A DNA stretch of 54,121 nucleotides from Gordonia amarae NBRC 15530 (GCF_000241345.1 NZ_BAED01000022.1:1-54121), one strand, 5' to 3'; shown: positions 6,568 to 16,578, numbered from the stretch's first letter. Notes: generated from the letters alone by a model not told the origin. Numbers and translations: made by a program.

Positions 6568-9318
6568 CTAGCCGGAAACCATGGCACCGGACACCGGCGA
6601 CACCGGGAACCACCTGCGCACGATCGCCTTGCGGACCTCCTCGATCCACAACACAGACGACGCGACGGCCACCGCGAACAGCCACTGATTACCGGTCAGA
6701 TGAGTGGTGTCGAAGATGCTCTGCAGGAACGAGACGTTGACGACGGCCACCTGAAGGAGCAGCACACCCGCGATCGAGATCCAGATCGCGGTGTTGTGCA
6801 GCGACTGAGCCGAGAACACCGACCCACGATCCGACCGCACGTTGAGCAGATTGAATACCTGATACAGCACGAAGGTGGTGAAGCCGAGGGTGGTGGCGAA
6901 CCGCGGATCGCCGGCGCTGTCGGGGAACAGGTCGTCGGCGAACTGCAGGATCAACAGCGTGCCGACGGCCATGACGACGCTGAACAACAGGATCCGCAGA
7001 ATCCGGTTACGCGAGAGCAACCGCTCGCCCGGCGATCGGGGTTTGCGCCGCATCGCGTCCGGTTCGGTCGGGTCGACGCCCAGTGCCAGGGCGGGCGGGC
7101 CGTCCATGATGATGTTGACCAGCAGGATCTGCAGCGCCGTGAACGGCGCCCCGCCGGCGATCGAGAACACGCCCGCCGCCAGGAAGATGATCACGAAACC
7201 CCACGCCGTGGTGAGCTGGAACTTCACGAATTTGACGATGTTGTCGTAGATGCCGCGGCCCTCGCGGATCGCGGCGATGATGGTGGCGAAGTTGTCGTCG
7301 GTGAGGATCATCTTGGCCGCGCCCTTGGACACGTCGGTGCCGGTGATACCCATCGCAATCCCGATGTCGGCCTGTTTGAGGGCGGGGGCGTCGTTGACGC
7401 CGTCGCCGGTCATCGCGACCACCTGACCATCGGCCTGCAGTGCTTTCACGTAGCGGATCTTGTGTTCGGGGGCGACCCGGGCCAGCACCCCGAACTCCGC
7501 CGCCCGCGCCGGTAACTGTGCGTCGGAGATGCCGTCGAGGTCGGCGCCGGACACGGCTTCACCACCGATGCCGAGGTCGGCTGCGATCGCCGACGCCGTC
7601 GCCAGGTGATCACCGGTGATCATGTGCACCTCGATACCCGCCTCGTGCGCAACCTTGATCGCCTCGCGCGCCTCGGGCCGGGGCGGATCGAGAATGCCGA
7701 CGACGGCGTACACGGTCAGGTCGTCGACCGCGGCGTGCAGGGCGTCCGGGGTGTCGGGAACCGCGCCGAGCGTGGTGCCCGCGATCAGCAGGGTGCGCAG
7801 GCCCTGGTGGGCGAGATCGTTGATCGCGGCGCGCATCGCGTCCTTGTCCTGCCCGGTCAGGGGCCGGTCGCCGCCGGCCTCCCGGATCGAGGTGGCCCGT
7901 TCGAGCAGCACACCGGGTGCACCCTTCGCGTAGCAGCGGAACTCGCTGCCCGGTCCGGGGGTCGAACTGGCATGGAAGGTCGCCATGAACTTGTAGTCCG
8001 AGTCGAACGGCACCTCCGCCAGCCGCGGATACTTGCGGCGCGCCCCGGCCGCGTCGATGCCGCCCTTCTCCGCGACCACCACCAGCGCGCCCTCGGTGGG
8101 ATCGCCCACCATTCTTGATTCGTCATCGACAGTGGAGTCGTTGCACAGCGCCATCGCCAGAAACGCCCGCCGCAGATCCGGAAGGTCGTCCTCGTTGTCC
8201 GACAACAACTTTCCTTCGGTCGAATAACCCTCGCCGGTGACCCGGATGGTCCGGCCCGCGGCGACGATGCGGCGCACCGTCATCTCGTTGAGGGTGAGCG
8301 TGCCCGTCTTGTCGGTGGCAATCTGAGTGGTGCTGCCGAGGGTTTCGACGGCGGCGAGCTGTTTGATGATCGCCCCCTGCTGGGCGAGCCGGGACGCGCC
8401 GAGCGCGAGGGTGAACGCGACGACCGCGGTCAGACCCTCAGGGATGGTGGCCACCGCCAGCGACACCGACGTCAGCAGCAGATCGGACCACGAATCGCCG
8501 CGTATCAGGCCCAGCACGAAGACGATCGCCACCACCACGAATGCGATCACGGTCAGCAACGTGGCGAGCTGATCGATGCGTCGTTGCAGTGGTGTCTTCG
8601 CCGCCCCCGCGCCGTGCAGCAGTGCCGCGATGGTGCCGATCTGGGTGTTCATGCCGGTGCCGGTGACCACGGCGCTCGCCCGGCCGCGGGTCACCTCGGT
8701 ATTCATGAACGCCATGTTCGAGCGGTCGCCGAGCGGGAGATCGGGGTCGTCGAGCGCGGACGCGGACTTGTCCACCGGTTGCGACTCGCCGGTCAGCGCC
8801 GACTCGGCGATCTGCAGCCGAACGGCGTCGATGATGCGGGCGTCGGCAGGGACCGCATCGCCGGCCTCGAGCAGCACGATGTCACCGGGCACCAGCTCGG
8901 TCCGTGACACCTGCCGCTGCCTGCCGTCGCGCAGTACCCGCGACTGCGCCACCGACATCGTCCGCAACGCGCGCAGACTCTCCTCCGCCCGCGTCTCCTG
9001 GACGTAGTTGAGCACCGTGTTGAGGGTGATCACGAGCAGGATCACCACCGGCGTCTCCCACTCGTGCGACACCGCCGCACTGACCACCGCCGCCAGGATC
9101 AGCACGATCGTCATCTTGTCGGCGAGCAGCCGCGCGATCTTGCGCCAGGCCGGTTCCGAGCCGGCCTCGTCGAGTTTGTTCTCCCCGTACTCACCACGCA
9201 GCCGGACGACGGCATCCGCGGACAGCCCGGAATCGGCGCTCACCCCGAACGAATCGAGAACATCCTGGCTGCCGCGGACGTGTGGTGGTGTCGGCGGGCT
9301 GGGCGTCGAGGCGGTCAT
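6568..9318 (-). CDS. Cation-transporting P-type ATPase, Ca2+-type (P2)
   Basis: A 916-residue P2-type ATPase that would move cations across the cytoplasmic membrane with ATP. The N-terminal cation-ATPase domain is followed by two TM helices, the actuator motif TGES near 176, the TM4 ion-site motif IPEGL (as in SERCA/PMR1-type pumps), the phosphorylation motif DKTGTLT near 335, the hinge motif TGDGVNDAP near 640, and four or more C-terminal TM helices. The length is normal for the family. It starts at ATG (MTASTPSPP). A manganese or sodium substrate is also possible, because motifs alone do not fix the ion. It sits alone between the steroid operon and cysC. Confidence 0.93.
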   Translation of the reverse strand: MTASTPSPPTPPHVRGSQDVLDSFGVSADSGLSADAVVRLRGEYGENKLDEAGSEPAWRKIARLLADKMTIVLILAAVVSAAVSHEWETPVVILLVITLNTVLNYVQETRAEESLRALRTMSVAQSRVLRDGRQRQVSRTELVPGDIVLLEAGDAVPADARIIDAVRLQIAESALTGESQPVDKSASALDDPDLPLGDRSNMAFMNTEVTRGRASAVVTGTGMNTQIGTIAALLHGAGAAKTPLQRRIDQLATLLTVIAFVVVAIVFVLGLIRGDSWSDLLLTSVSLAVATIPEGLTAVVAFTLALGASRLAQQGAIIKQLAAVETLGSTTQIATDKTGTLTLNEMTVRRIVAAGRTIRVTGEGYSTEGKLLSDNEDDLPDLRRAFLAMALCNDSTVDDESRMVGDPTEGALVVVAEKGGIDAAGARRKYPRLAEVPFDSDYKFMATFHASSTPGPGSEFRCYAKGAPGVLLERATSIREAGGDRPLTGQDKDAMRAAINDLAHQGLRTLLIAGTTLGAVPDTPDALHAAVDDLTVYAVVGILDPPRPEAREAIKVAHEAGIEVHMITGDHLATASAIAADLGIGGEAVSGADLDGISDAQLPARAAEFGVLARVAPEHKIRYVKALQADGQVVAMTGDGVNDAPALKQADIGIAMGITGTDVSKGAAKMILTDDNFATIIAAIREGRGIYDNIVKFVKFQLTTAWGFVIIFLAAGVFSIAGGAPFTALQILLVNIIMDGPPALALGVDPTEPDAMRRKPRSPGERLLSRNRILRILLFSVVMAVGTLLILQFADDLFPDSAGDPRFATTLGFTTFVLYQVFNLLNVRSDRGSVFSAQSLHNTAIWISIAGVLLLQVAVVNVSFLQSIFDTTHLTGNQWLFAVAVASSVLWIEEVRKAIVRRWFPVSPVSGAMVSG

Positions 9319-9498
9319 TCGGTGCTCCGTCCGGTGTGTCGAACTCCGTCATATCCGTGCGCGTTATGTCCGACTCTATCGACGGGCTGGGGGTGCGGCC
9401 GGGTTCGCGGGCTCGCGAGCGGCTCTGCTTTCGCCTCGGCGCCGGGCCTGTGCCACAGTCATGGGGATGAACCGACGGCCGACCGGAAGGACTGACGC

Positions 9499-10116
9499 AT
9501 GACCGGTGCGGGGGGCAACATTGTCTGGCAGTCGAGCAAGGTCTCCCGGTCGCAACGGCCGCATGAGGGGGCGACCCTGTGGCTGACGGGGCTGTCCGGG
9601 TCCGGGAAGTCGTCGCTGGCGATCGAGCTGGAACGCTGCCTGGTGGCCGACGGTCATCCGGCGTACCTGATGGACGGGGATAATCTCCGGCACGGCCTGA
9701 ACTCGGATCTGGGTTTCTCCGACGACGACCGGCGCGAGAACATCCGCCGCACCAGCGAGGTGGCCGCGCTGTTCGCCGATTCGGGCGCGATCGCCATTGT
9801 CGGTCTGATCAGCCCGTTCGCCTCCGAACGGCAGCGGGCGCGGGAGATCCACGCCGAACGCGGCCTGCCGTTCCACGAGATCTTCCTCGACACCCCGCTC
9901 GCCGAATGCGAGCGCCGGGACCCCAAGGGACTGTACGTGCGGGCGCGCCGCGGCGAGATCCCGCATTTCACCGGCATAGACTCGCCGTACGAACGGCCAC
10001 AGCACGCCGACATCGTGGTCACCCCGGCAGATGGCACGCCCACGCAGGTCGCCGCGCTCGTGTTGCGCACGCTGGGGCTGGGGCCACAGGGGCAGGACCA
10101 GGAGGAGGATCGGTGA
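9499..10116 (+). CDS. cysC: Adenylylsulfate (APS) kinase
   Basis: A 205-residue stand-alone APS kinase that phosphorylates adenosine 5'-phosphosulfate to PAPS. The P-loop GLSGSGKSS is at residues 31-39, DGDNLRHGLNSDLGFS follows as the APS-binding segment, and RRENIRR and the LISPF lid motif are conserved. In mycobacteria CysC is usually fused to CysN; here it is separate. GGAAGG precedes the ATG. Its stop overlaps the GTG of cysQ (GTGA), so PAPS synthesis and removal of the PAP by-product are translationally coupled. About 180 bp upstream (9319-9498) hold only the divergent promoter region. Confidence 0.95.
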   Translation: MTGAGGNIVWQSSKVSRSQRPHEGATLWLTGLSGSGKSSLAIELERCLVADGHPAYLMDGDNLRHGLNSDLGFSDDDRRENIRRTSEVAALFADSGAIAIVGLISPFASERQRAREIHAERGLPFHEIFLDTPLAECERRDPKGLYVRARRGEIPHFTGIDSPYERPQHADIVVTPADGTPTQVAALVLRTLGLGPQGQDQEEDR

Positions 10117-10883
10117 CATTCGAGGCTCACGAGGATCGGGAGCTGGCGGGCGAACTTGCCACCGCCGCAGGGCAATTGCTACTGGAGGTGCGGTCCGGCA
10201 GCGGCCTGGAAGGCAAGGAACTCGGCGACGCGGGTGACCGGCGCTCCGACGACTTCCTGCTCGCGCGACTGGCCGCCGACCGTCCCGACGATCTGGTGCT
10301 GTCCGAGGAATCGGCCGACGACAAGCGCCGGCTCATCGCACCACGCGTGTGGATCGTCGACCCGCTCGACGGAACCCGTGAGTACCGCACCCCCGGCCAC
10401 GCCGACTGGGCCGTGCACGTGGCCCTGTGGTCGTCCGGAAAGCTGATCGCCGGTGCGGTGGCACTGCCCGCACTCGGCATCACCTATGTCGATGACACCG
10501 CGCCGATCGCACCTGTCGCAGGACTGCTCCCGGACCCCGCCGACGACCGGCCCCGCGTCGTGGTGAGCGGATCGCGGCCCCCCGCCTTCTCCGACGAGGT
10601 GGCCGAGGCCGTCGGTGGTGTGGTCACCCCGCTCGGCTCGGCCGGGGCCAAGGCGATGGCGGTGGTGCGCGGCGAGGCCGCCGCCTACGTGCATGCCGGT
10701 GGCCAGTACGAATGGGATTCGGCGGCGCCCGTCGCGGTCGCGCAGGCCCAGGGCCTGTGGTGCGGCCGGATCGACGGTTCGCCGCTGGTCTACAACAACG
10801 ACAACACCTACCTGCCCGACCTGATCATCTGCCGCCCCGAACTCACCGACCCCATCGTCGGGGTGACCTCCCGCTACTTGTAG
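10113..10883 (+). CDS. cysQ: 3'(2'),5'-bisphosphate nucleotidase (PAP phosphatase)
   Basis: A 256-residue inositol-monophosphatase-superfamily enzyme. The metal-site motifs are VLSEES (about 62-67) and DPLDGTRE (83-90), with WDSAAPVA near the C-terminus giving the last metal ligand. It dephosphorylates PAP, the toxic by-product of sulfotransferases and PAPS reductase. The GTG start at 10113 overlaps the cysC stop. The last 10 bp overlap the 3' end of the convergent lipoprotein gene. Confidence 0.92.
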   Translation: MTFEAHEDRELAGELATAAGQLLLEVRSGSGLEGKELGDAGDRRSDDFLLARLAADRPDDLVLSEESADDKRRLIAPRVWIVDPLDGTREYRTPGHADWAVHVALWSSGKLIAGAVALPALGITYVDDTAPIAPVAGLLPDPADDRPRVVVSGSRPPAFSDEVAEAVGGVVTPLGSAGAKAMAVVRGEAAAYVHAGGQYEWDSAAPVAVAQAQGLWCGRIDGSPLVYNNDNTYLPDLIICRPELTDPIVGVTSRYL

Positions 10884-11310
10884 AGGAACTCGGGTTTGAT
10901 CCTGTTGATGACCTGAGCCACGGTGTCACCGGTATGCCGTTCGCAGAAGATTCCGATGAGCATCGCGGCGAAATAAGGATTCTTGTTGACACCGTGGACC
11001 GCGATCACCGCGACCTGTGTGCCGTCGCTGAGAGTCTGGTACTCGGTGCAGGTCATCGTCGCGGCGTTCGCCGGGCCGGTGGGATGGTTGGCTTGGGGGT
11101 GGTCGTTGTCGGTTCCGGGAGGTACGAGGTCTCGATGTCGAGCGAATCGTCGTCGTACGAATCGTCGTAATCGTCCGCCGGTGTGCTCGTGACGGTGGTG
11201 GTGCTCGTCGTGGTGAGCGGGCCGGCCATCGGCGTGCCGCTGGTGGTGCAACCCGCGAGAGCCACCACCGCTCCCGCAAGCAGGGGCAGTGCTGTTCGGA
11301 TGCGCGACAA
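10874..11310 (-). pseudogene. Lipoprotein gene with an apparent -1 frameshift
   Basis: The reading frame starts at TTG (11310), 10 nt after a GGAAAGG SD at the end of the eccA-like gene. The N-terminus is a lipoprotein signal (LSRIRTALPLLAGAVVALAG then C), followed by a Thr-rich and Asp/Tyr-rich linker. This frame stops at 11053, but the -1 frame continues as a convincing folded domain (MTCTEYQTLSDG, then NPYFAAMLIGIFCERHTG and VINRIKPE). One missing base, for example in the five-G run at 11095-11099 (C run on the coding strand), would join them. It could be a sequencing or assembly error, a true mutation, or less likely programmed slippage. It probably encoded an envelope lipoprotein of about 145 residues. 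Confidence 0.75.
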
Positions 11311-11315
11311 GGTGA

Positions 11316-13091
11316 TCAGGCCTTTCCGGTGAGTTGGGTCAGGGCCGCGCGGATGTCGGCGGCGTCGATGCACATGAGGTCGTCGTGGGTGAGGGTGCCG
11401 AGATCGTCGCGGCCCGAGAGCCGGAATTCGCGTTCCTCCTCGGCGGATTCGATGACATTGCGGATGAACCGGCCGTTGCCGGCGATGTCGATACCCCGGC
11501 GCGGTCCCGATACGGTCGGCCGGACATCGGAACACAGGGCGGCACAGGCGCGTTCGAGTTCCACCAGGGCCTCGGTGGTGAGGGTGGAATCGCGTCCGGC
11601 GGCGATATGGGAGCCGATGTCGGCCAGCTCGGTGGGGGAGTAGGACGCGAACCGGATACGCCGCGAGAAGCGGGACGCCAGACCGTCATTGGCGGCGAGG
11701 AAGCGGTCGATCTCGTCGTCGTAGCCGGCGATGATCACCACCAGCCGGTCACGGTCGTTCTCCATCCGCGCCAGCAGCGTGTCGACGGCCTCCTTGCCGA
11801 AGGCATCGCCGCCGGACAGCCCCTCCTGGATCAACGTGTACGCCTCATCGATGAACAGCACACCGTCGAGCGCGGAGTCGATGACCTCCGAGGTCTTGAT
11901 CGCGGTGCTGCCCAGATGCTGGCCCACCAGATCGCCACGGGAGACCTCGACGACCTTGTCGGACTTGATGAATCCGAGTCCCCGGTACATCGTGGCGACG
12001 ATGCGGGCGACGGTGGTCTTGCCGGTGCCCGGTGGCCCGGTGAACGCCAGATGCAGGCTCCGCGACGCCGTCGACAGGCCCTTGTCCGACCGCAGCCGCG
12101 CCATCGTCGCCGCCGAACGCAGCTTGGCCACCTGGAGCTTCACCTCGTCGAGCCCGATCTGCGCGTCGAGCCTGCGTTGCGCGTCGTCGACCAGTTCGGT
12201 GTCGGTACCGGATCCGTTTTCCATTGCCGCAGAGGATAATTCGGAGTCCTCTGCCAGTAGGTCAGGGGTCCACGGATCGGTGCGCGCGTCGATCTGGGCG
12301 GCCGAGGTGATGACGAGCCGGTAGGCGGGGGAGCGCATCGCCTCGGCGGCCGGGCCGAACCCGGGGTCGCGGGCGTACACCTGCTGAAAGTGGCTGACCG
12401 CCGCGGCCTCCTGCCCCTGTTCGCGCAAGGCCATACCGGTGGTGAACAGGGCCTGGGTGGCCAGCGCGGGCACCGGCCCGGACACCACCCCGGCCAGTTG
12501 CCGCGTCCCCTCGTCGAACATGCCGAGCTGCACGCACGCGGTGCCGGTCATGAACTGTGCCGCGCAACCGAGCACCTGGTCGGGCCAGCCCGTGGCCGGC
12601 GTCAGCGCGGTCAGCACATGATTCCATCGGCCGGTGGCGAACTGCAGCACCCCGCGGATCAGGTCGACCACCGGGACGTCCCCGGTGACCGCCGACAGCA
12701 CGTCGTCGGCGCCCGCCGGGTCGCTGCCGCGCACGAGGGTGGTGGCGTAGGCGGCGGTCGCGTCGGTGGCGTCGGTGAGCGGATAGTCGATACCGACGGT
12801 GGTGTCCCAGCGGCCGGCCAGGATGCGGTGGGGCAGCCGCAGCCGGCGCTGTTCGCGGCCGATCGCGTCCCGGTGGTGGTAGAGCGCGGCGATCACCTCG
12901 TCGGTGCTCTCCCCGCACGCCATCCGGCCGAGCCAGGCGTCGGCCATCGCCGGATCCCACTGGCTGGCGCGGGTGAAGGCGCGGGCGGCCTGCTCGCGGT
13001 CGTTCACCGGCTCCTGGCCGTCGACGGGTATGCCGAGCGACAGAATGCCGAGGTCGAACAGTTGCCGGGCCCTGTGCGCGGCCTGCGTCAT
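11316..13091 (-). CDS. EccA-like AAA+ ATPase (type VII secretion chaperone family)
   Basis: A 591-residue protein with a helical TPR-like N-terminal half and a C-terminal CbxX/CfqX-type AAA+ domain. Walker A GPPGTGKTT is near 350, Walker B VLFIDEA near 408, and the sensor and arginine-finger regions follow (RLVVIIAGY, ASRFSRRIRF). Length and architecture match EccA proteins of ESX loci, which bind substrates of type VII secretion. No eccB-E, esx, PE/PPE or mycosin gene lies nearby, so this is an orphan copy. The start is the ATG of MTQAAHR with a GGGGGA SD; longer upstream frames are unlikely. The lipoprotein gene immediately downstream is probably co-transcribed. Confidence 0.88.
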   Translation of the reverse strand: MTQAAHRARQLFDLGILSLGIPVDGQEPVNDREQAARAFTRASQWDPAMADAWLGRMACGESTDEVIAALYHHRDAIGREQRRLRLPHRILAGRWDTTVGIDYPLTDATDATAAYATTLVRGSDPAGADDVLSAVTGDVPVVDLIRGVLQFATGRWNHVLTALTPATGWPDQVLGCAAQFMTGTACVQLGMFDEGTRQLAGVVSGPVPALATQALFTTGMALREQGQEAAAVSHFQQVYARDPGFGPAAEAMRSPAYRLVITSAAQIDARTDPWTPDLLAEDSELSSAAMENGSGTDTELVDDAQRRLDAQIGLDEVKLQVAKLRSAATMARLRSDKGLSTASRSLHLAFTGPPGTGKTTVARIVATMYRGLGFIKSDKVVEVSRGDLVGQHLGSTAIKTSEVIDSALDGVLFIDEAYTLIQEGLSGGDAFGKEAVDTLLARMENDRDRLVVIIAGYDDEIDRFLAANDGLASRFSRRIRFASYSPTELADIGSHIAAGRDSTLTTEALVELERACAALCSDVRPTVSGPRRGIDIAGNGRFIRNVIESAEEEREFRLSGRDDLGTLTHDDLMCIDAADIRAALTQLTGKA

Positions 13092-13234
13092 GAATCCCCC
13101 ATGTCTGCTCCCCGGATGTGCCGCGCATCCCTTCACGGCCCCGTCACACCCTACGGGTGATTCGCCCGAAACCACCACAGCACTGTCCACAGGCCGCCCG
13201 GAACCGCCGAATCGGGTTCTCACCCCCGACCCAC

Positions 13235-13240
13235 TAGACT
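13235..13240 (+). promoter_or_regulatory. -10 hexamer of a probable leaderless purL promoter
   Basis: TAGACT fits the actinobacterial TANNNT -10 element and ends 7 nt before the GTG of purL at 13248. This places the transcription start on or next to the start codon. No SD sequence precedes the GTG, which agrees with leaderless translation, common in mycobacteria. Confidence 0.6.
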
Positions 13241-13247
13241 GACGCGG

Positions 13248-15533
13248 GTGAGTGCACAGGTGGATACCGTCTCAGCCGCTGCCCAGACCCCCGATCATCC
13301 GCAGCCGTTCCGCGAGCTCGGCCTGAAGGACGACGAGTACGACCGGATCAAGGAGATCCTCGGGCGCCGCCCCACCGACGCCGAGCTGGCCATGTATTCG
13401 GTGATGTGGTCCGAACACTGCAGCTACAAGTCCTCCAAGGTGCACCTGCGCTACTTCGGCGAGACCACCACCGACGAGATGCGGGCCTCGATGCTCGCCG
13501 GTATCGGCGAGAACGCGGGCGTCGTCGACATCGGTAACGGCTGGGCCGTCACCTTCAAGGTCGAGTCGCACAACCACCCGAGCTACGTCGAGCCCTATCA
13601 GGGCGCGGCCACCGGCGTGGGCGGCATCGTCCGCGACATCATGGCGATGGGTGCCCGCCCGATCGCGGTCATGGACCAGCTGCGGTTCGGCGCCGCCGAC
13701 GCCCCCGACACCCGGCGCGTCGTCGACGGTGTGGTGCGCGGCGTGGGCGGCTACGGCAACTCCCTCGGCCTGCCCAATGTGGGCGGCGAGACGGTGTTCG
13801 ACGCCTCGTACGCGGGTAACCCGCTGGTCAACGCGCTGTGCGCGGGTGTGCTGCGGGTGGAGGATCTGCACCTGGCGTTCGCCTCGGGCGCGGGCAACAA
13901 GATCATCCTGTTCGGTGCGCGCACCGGCCTAGACGGCATCGGCGGCGTGTCGGTGCTGGCGTCGGAGACCTTCGACGACAGTGACGAGGGCGGGCCGAAC
14001 CGCAAAAAGCTGCCGAGCGTGCAGGTGGGCGATCCGTTCACCGAGAAGGTGCTCATCGAATGCTGCCTGGAGCTGTACCACGCCAACCTGGTGGTGGGCA
14101 TCCAGGACCTCGGCGGCGCCGGATTGTCGTGTGCCACTTCCGAACTTGCCGCAGCCGGTGACGGCGGCATGCACATCGACCTGGAGAAGGTGCCGATGCG
14201 CGCCACCGGGATGACCCCGGCCGAGGTCCTCTCCAGCGAGTCGCAGGAACGTATGTGTGCGGTCGTCACGCCCGAGAACGTCGATGCGTTCATGGCGGTG
14301 TGCCGCAAGTGGGACGTGCTGGCGACCGACATCGGCGAGGTCACGGACGGCGACCATCTGGTCATCACCTGGCACGGCGAGACCGTGGTCGACGTGCCAC
14401 CGCGCACCGTCGCCCACGACGGCCCCGTCTACGAGCGTCCTGTCGCCCGGCCCGACCGGCAGGACGAGGTGATCGCGTCGACATCGGCGGACCTGGCACG
14501 GCCGTCGACCCCAGACGAACTGCGTGACACCCTGCTGACGATGCTGGCCTCGCCGGCGCTGTGCAGCCGCAAGTTCATCACCGAGCAGTACGACCGCTAT
14601 GTGCGCGGCAACACCGTGCTCGCCGAACACGCCGACTCCGGTGTGGTCCGCATCGACGAGGAGACCGGCCTCGGTATCGCCCTGGCCACCGACGCGTCGG
14701 GCCGCTACACCTACCTCGACCCGTACCGCGGTGCGCAGCTCGCCCTCGCCGAGGCCTACCGGAACGTGTCGGTCACCGGTGCCACCCCGAAGGCTGTCAC
14801 CAACTGCCTCAACTTCGGCTCCCCCGAGGACCCGGCCGTGATGTGGCAGTTCCAGCAGGCCGTCCGCGGTCTGGCCGACGGCTGTGCGCAGCTCGGCATC
14901 CCGGTGACCGGCGGCAACGTCAGCTTCTACAACCAGACCGGATCGACCGCTATCCTGCCTACGCCCGTCGTCGGTGTGCTCGGCGTGATCGACGACGTCC
15001 GTCGCCGCATCCCCACCGGCTTCGGTACCGAACCGGGCGAGACGCTGATCCTGCTCGGCGACACCCGCGACGAGTTCGACGGCTCGATCTGGTCGCAGGT
15101 CGCCCACGATCACCTCGGCGGGGTGCCGCCGCAGGTCGACCTCGAACGCGAGCGTCTGCTGTCGCAGATCCTCGTCGCCGGTTCCCGCGACGGCCTCATC
15201 TCCGCTGCCCACGATCTGTCCGAGGGCGGCCTGATCCAGGCGGTCGTCGAGTCGGCGCTCGCCGGGGAGACCGGTGCCCGGGTGCTGCTGCCCGAGGGTG
15301 CCGACCCGTTCGTCTGGCTGTTCTCCGAATCCGCCGGCCGCGTCCTCGTCGCCGTCCCGCGTACCGAGGAGTCCCGTTTCTGCGGCATGCTCGACGCCCG
15401 CCAGATGCCGTGGACCCGCATCGGCGTCGTCGACCAGGGCAGCGACTCGGTGGAGGTGCAGGACCAGTTCTCGGTCACCCTCGCCGAACTCCGTCAGGTT
15501 CACGAGGCCACCCTCCCCAACCTCTTCGGCTGA
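13248..15533 (+). CDS. purL: Phosphoribosylformylglycinamidine synthase subunit II (large)
   Basis: A 761-residue small-type PurL that converts FGAR to FGAM with ATP and glutamine-derived ammonia, working with PurQ and PurS. Typical blocks are [60 protein letters not shown] and [14 protein letters not shown]. The length is normal for the separate-subunit type. It starts at GTG directly after a -10 element. It is followed by a family 1 palindromic repeat and a convergent gene. purQ and purS are not in this window. Confidence 0.97.
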   Translation: MSAQVDTVSAAAQTPDHPQPFRELGLKDDEYDRIKEILGRRPTDAELAMYSVMWSEHCSYKSSKVHLRYFGETTTDEMRASMLAGIGENAGVVDIGNGWAVTFKVESHNHPSYVEPYQGAATGVGGIVRDIMAMGARPIAVMDQLRFGAADAPDTRRVVDGVVRGVGGYGNSLGLPNVGGETVFDASYAGNPLVNALCAGVLRVEDLHLAFASGAGNKIILFGARTGLDGIGGVSVLASETFDDSDEGGPNRKKLPSVQVGDPFTEKVLIECCLELYHANLVVGIQDLGGAGLSCATSELAAAGDGGMHIDLEKVPMRATGMTPAEVLSSESQERMCAVVTPENVDAFMAVCRKWDVLATDIGEVTDGDHLVITWHGETVVDVPPRTVAHDGPVYERPVARPDRQDEVIASTSADLARPSTPDELRDTLLTMLASPALCSRKFITEQYDRYVRGNTVLAEHADSGVVRIDEETGLGIALATDASGRYTYLDPYRGAQLALAEAYRNVSVTGATPKAVTNCLNFGSPEDPAVMWQFQQAVRGLADGCAQLGIPVTGGNVSFYNQTGSTAILPTPVVGVLGVIDDVRRRIPTGFGTEPGETLILLGDTRDEFDGSIWSQVAHDHLGGVPPQVDLERERLLSQILVAGSRDGLISAAHDLSEGGLIQAVVESALAGETGARVLLPEGADPFVWLFSESAGRVLVAVPRTEESRFCGMLDARQMPWTRIGVVDQGSDSVEVQDQFSVTLAELRQVHEATLPNLFG

Positions 15534-15548
15534 CACGCCCCCTTTGTT

Positions 15549-15658
15549 GGTTGAGGTGTGAGGAGCGTTAGCGACGAGCCTCGAAACCTGGTGAGGGGAC
15601 ATTGTCGTGTTTCGGGGTTTCGAGGCTCCTCGCCGTGGGGGCTCGTCGCACCTCAACC
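15549..15658. repeat. Family 1 palindromic repeat, copy 1
   Basis: About 110 bp between purL and a convergent gene. The outer arms are GGTTGAGGTG and CACCTCAACC; the inner arms GAGCCTCGAAAC and GTTTCGAGGCTC are perfect complements. The same element is at 18620-18731 and 29653-29751. It could act as a bidirectional terminator or be a REP-like mobile repeat. The rest of 15534-15741 shows no gene. Confidence 0.85.
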
Positions 15659-15741
15659 GGCGAGGGGAGCAGTTGTTGAGTTGTTCTGGTTGTGTTGGCG
15701 TTCGGAGCTTTTCGTCCGTTGGCTGAGCGGCTCGTCGTACA

Positions 15742-16578
15742 TCAGCCGAAGCGGGCGACGAGGCGTTCGGGGTCGTCGGTGGTGATCTGGTCGGCGCGTA
15801 GGTCGAGCAGGCGGGTGATGGTGCGGCGGGAGAGGATGTTGACCCGGCGGACGGTGTAGGCGTCGACGGTGCGTCCTGCCGCGTGGAAGGCACCGATCAG
15901 GTCGACGCCGCGGTCGTCGGCGCGCAGCACCAGCTTCTTGTCGAGGTAGACCATCTCGGCGTCGGGGGAGGCGTGCACGGCGTCGGCGACGAACTGGCCG
16001 AATCGGCCCGAACGGAGCACCCGCTTGACCGCGCCGCCGTGACATGGGTCGTAGCCGATGCGGATACCCGGTGCGGCGCCGGTCAGTTCGCGCACCGCAG
16101 TCGCGTCGCCGCAGGACAGGATCAGGTGCCGGGCGATGGGGGCGACGGCGTCGGCGAAGACCCGCAGGGCGCGATCGTCGAGAGCGGTTGCGGTTTCCTT
16201 GAAGTCGAGCTGCAGCAGTGCGTCGGGGTGGATCATGGTGCCGCGCAGCGCCTCTACGAGGTCTTCGAGTAATAGGACGGGTTCGTCGACGGGGCGGCGC
16301 CGGTTGTCGCGCAGCGACATCGCGCGCAACTGGTCGGCGCCCAGCGACCGGGCATTGCCCGACCCGGTGGTCGCGCGTTTCACGTCGAGATCGTGCAGCA
16401 CCGCGAAACCCCGGTCGGCGTGGACGACGAGGTCGATCTCGACGCTCGCGCCCACCGACATACCCTCCCGGATCCGGGTGGCGGTGAACACCGGGTCGGC
16501 GGCGCGGCGCCGGGCGCGATGCCATTTGATCCGGGTGGTGTGGCCGTCGCGGGTCACGGCGGTCGGTGCGTTCATCAT
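15742..16578 (-). CDS. Glycerophosphodiester phosphodiesterase family protein
   Basis: A 278-residue GDPD-like TIM-barrel protein. Visible are WHRARRRA near 20 (in place of the usual HRG), ASVEIDLVVHAD carrying the metal-binding E-x-D pair, LHDLDVKRATTG with the second histidine, LLQLDFKE, and a C-terminal ILSRRTITRLLDLRADQITTDDP strand typical of the fold. It probably hydrolyses glycerophosphodiesters to glycerol-3-phosphate plus an alcohol. Two adjacent ATG codons (16578 and 16575) are possible starts. It is divergent from the KstR-boxed gene at 16671. Confidence 0.75.
   Translation of the reverse strand: MMNAPTAVTRDGHTTRIKWHRARRRAADPVFTATRIREGMSVGASVEIDLVVHADRGFAVLHDLDVKRATTGSGNARSLGADQLRAMSLRDNRRRPVDEPVLLLEDLVEALRGTMIHPDALLQLDFKETATALDDRALRVFADAVAPIARHLILSCGDATAVRELTGAAPGIRIGYDPCHGGAVKRVLRSGRFGQFVADAVHASPDAEMVYLDKKLVLRADDRGVDLIGAFHAAGRTVDAYTVRRVNILSRRTITRLLDLRADQITTDDPERLVARFG

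Noticed and set aside
6205..7515. 436-codon rightward frame across the crotonase and P-type ATPase genes
   Set aside because: It crosses two confident opposite-strand genes and their promoter gap.
11316..13091. ESX type VII secretion locus
   Set aside because: Only an EccA-like ATPase is present; no eccB-E, esx pair, mycosin or PE/PPE gene is seen.
13929..15893. Long open frame antisense to purL (654 codons)
   Set aside because: It mirrors purL in a GC-rich genome, shows no domain, and has Arg/Gly/Asp-biased composition; purL is certain.
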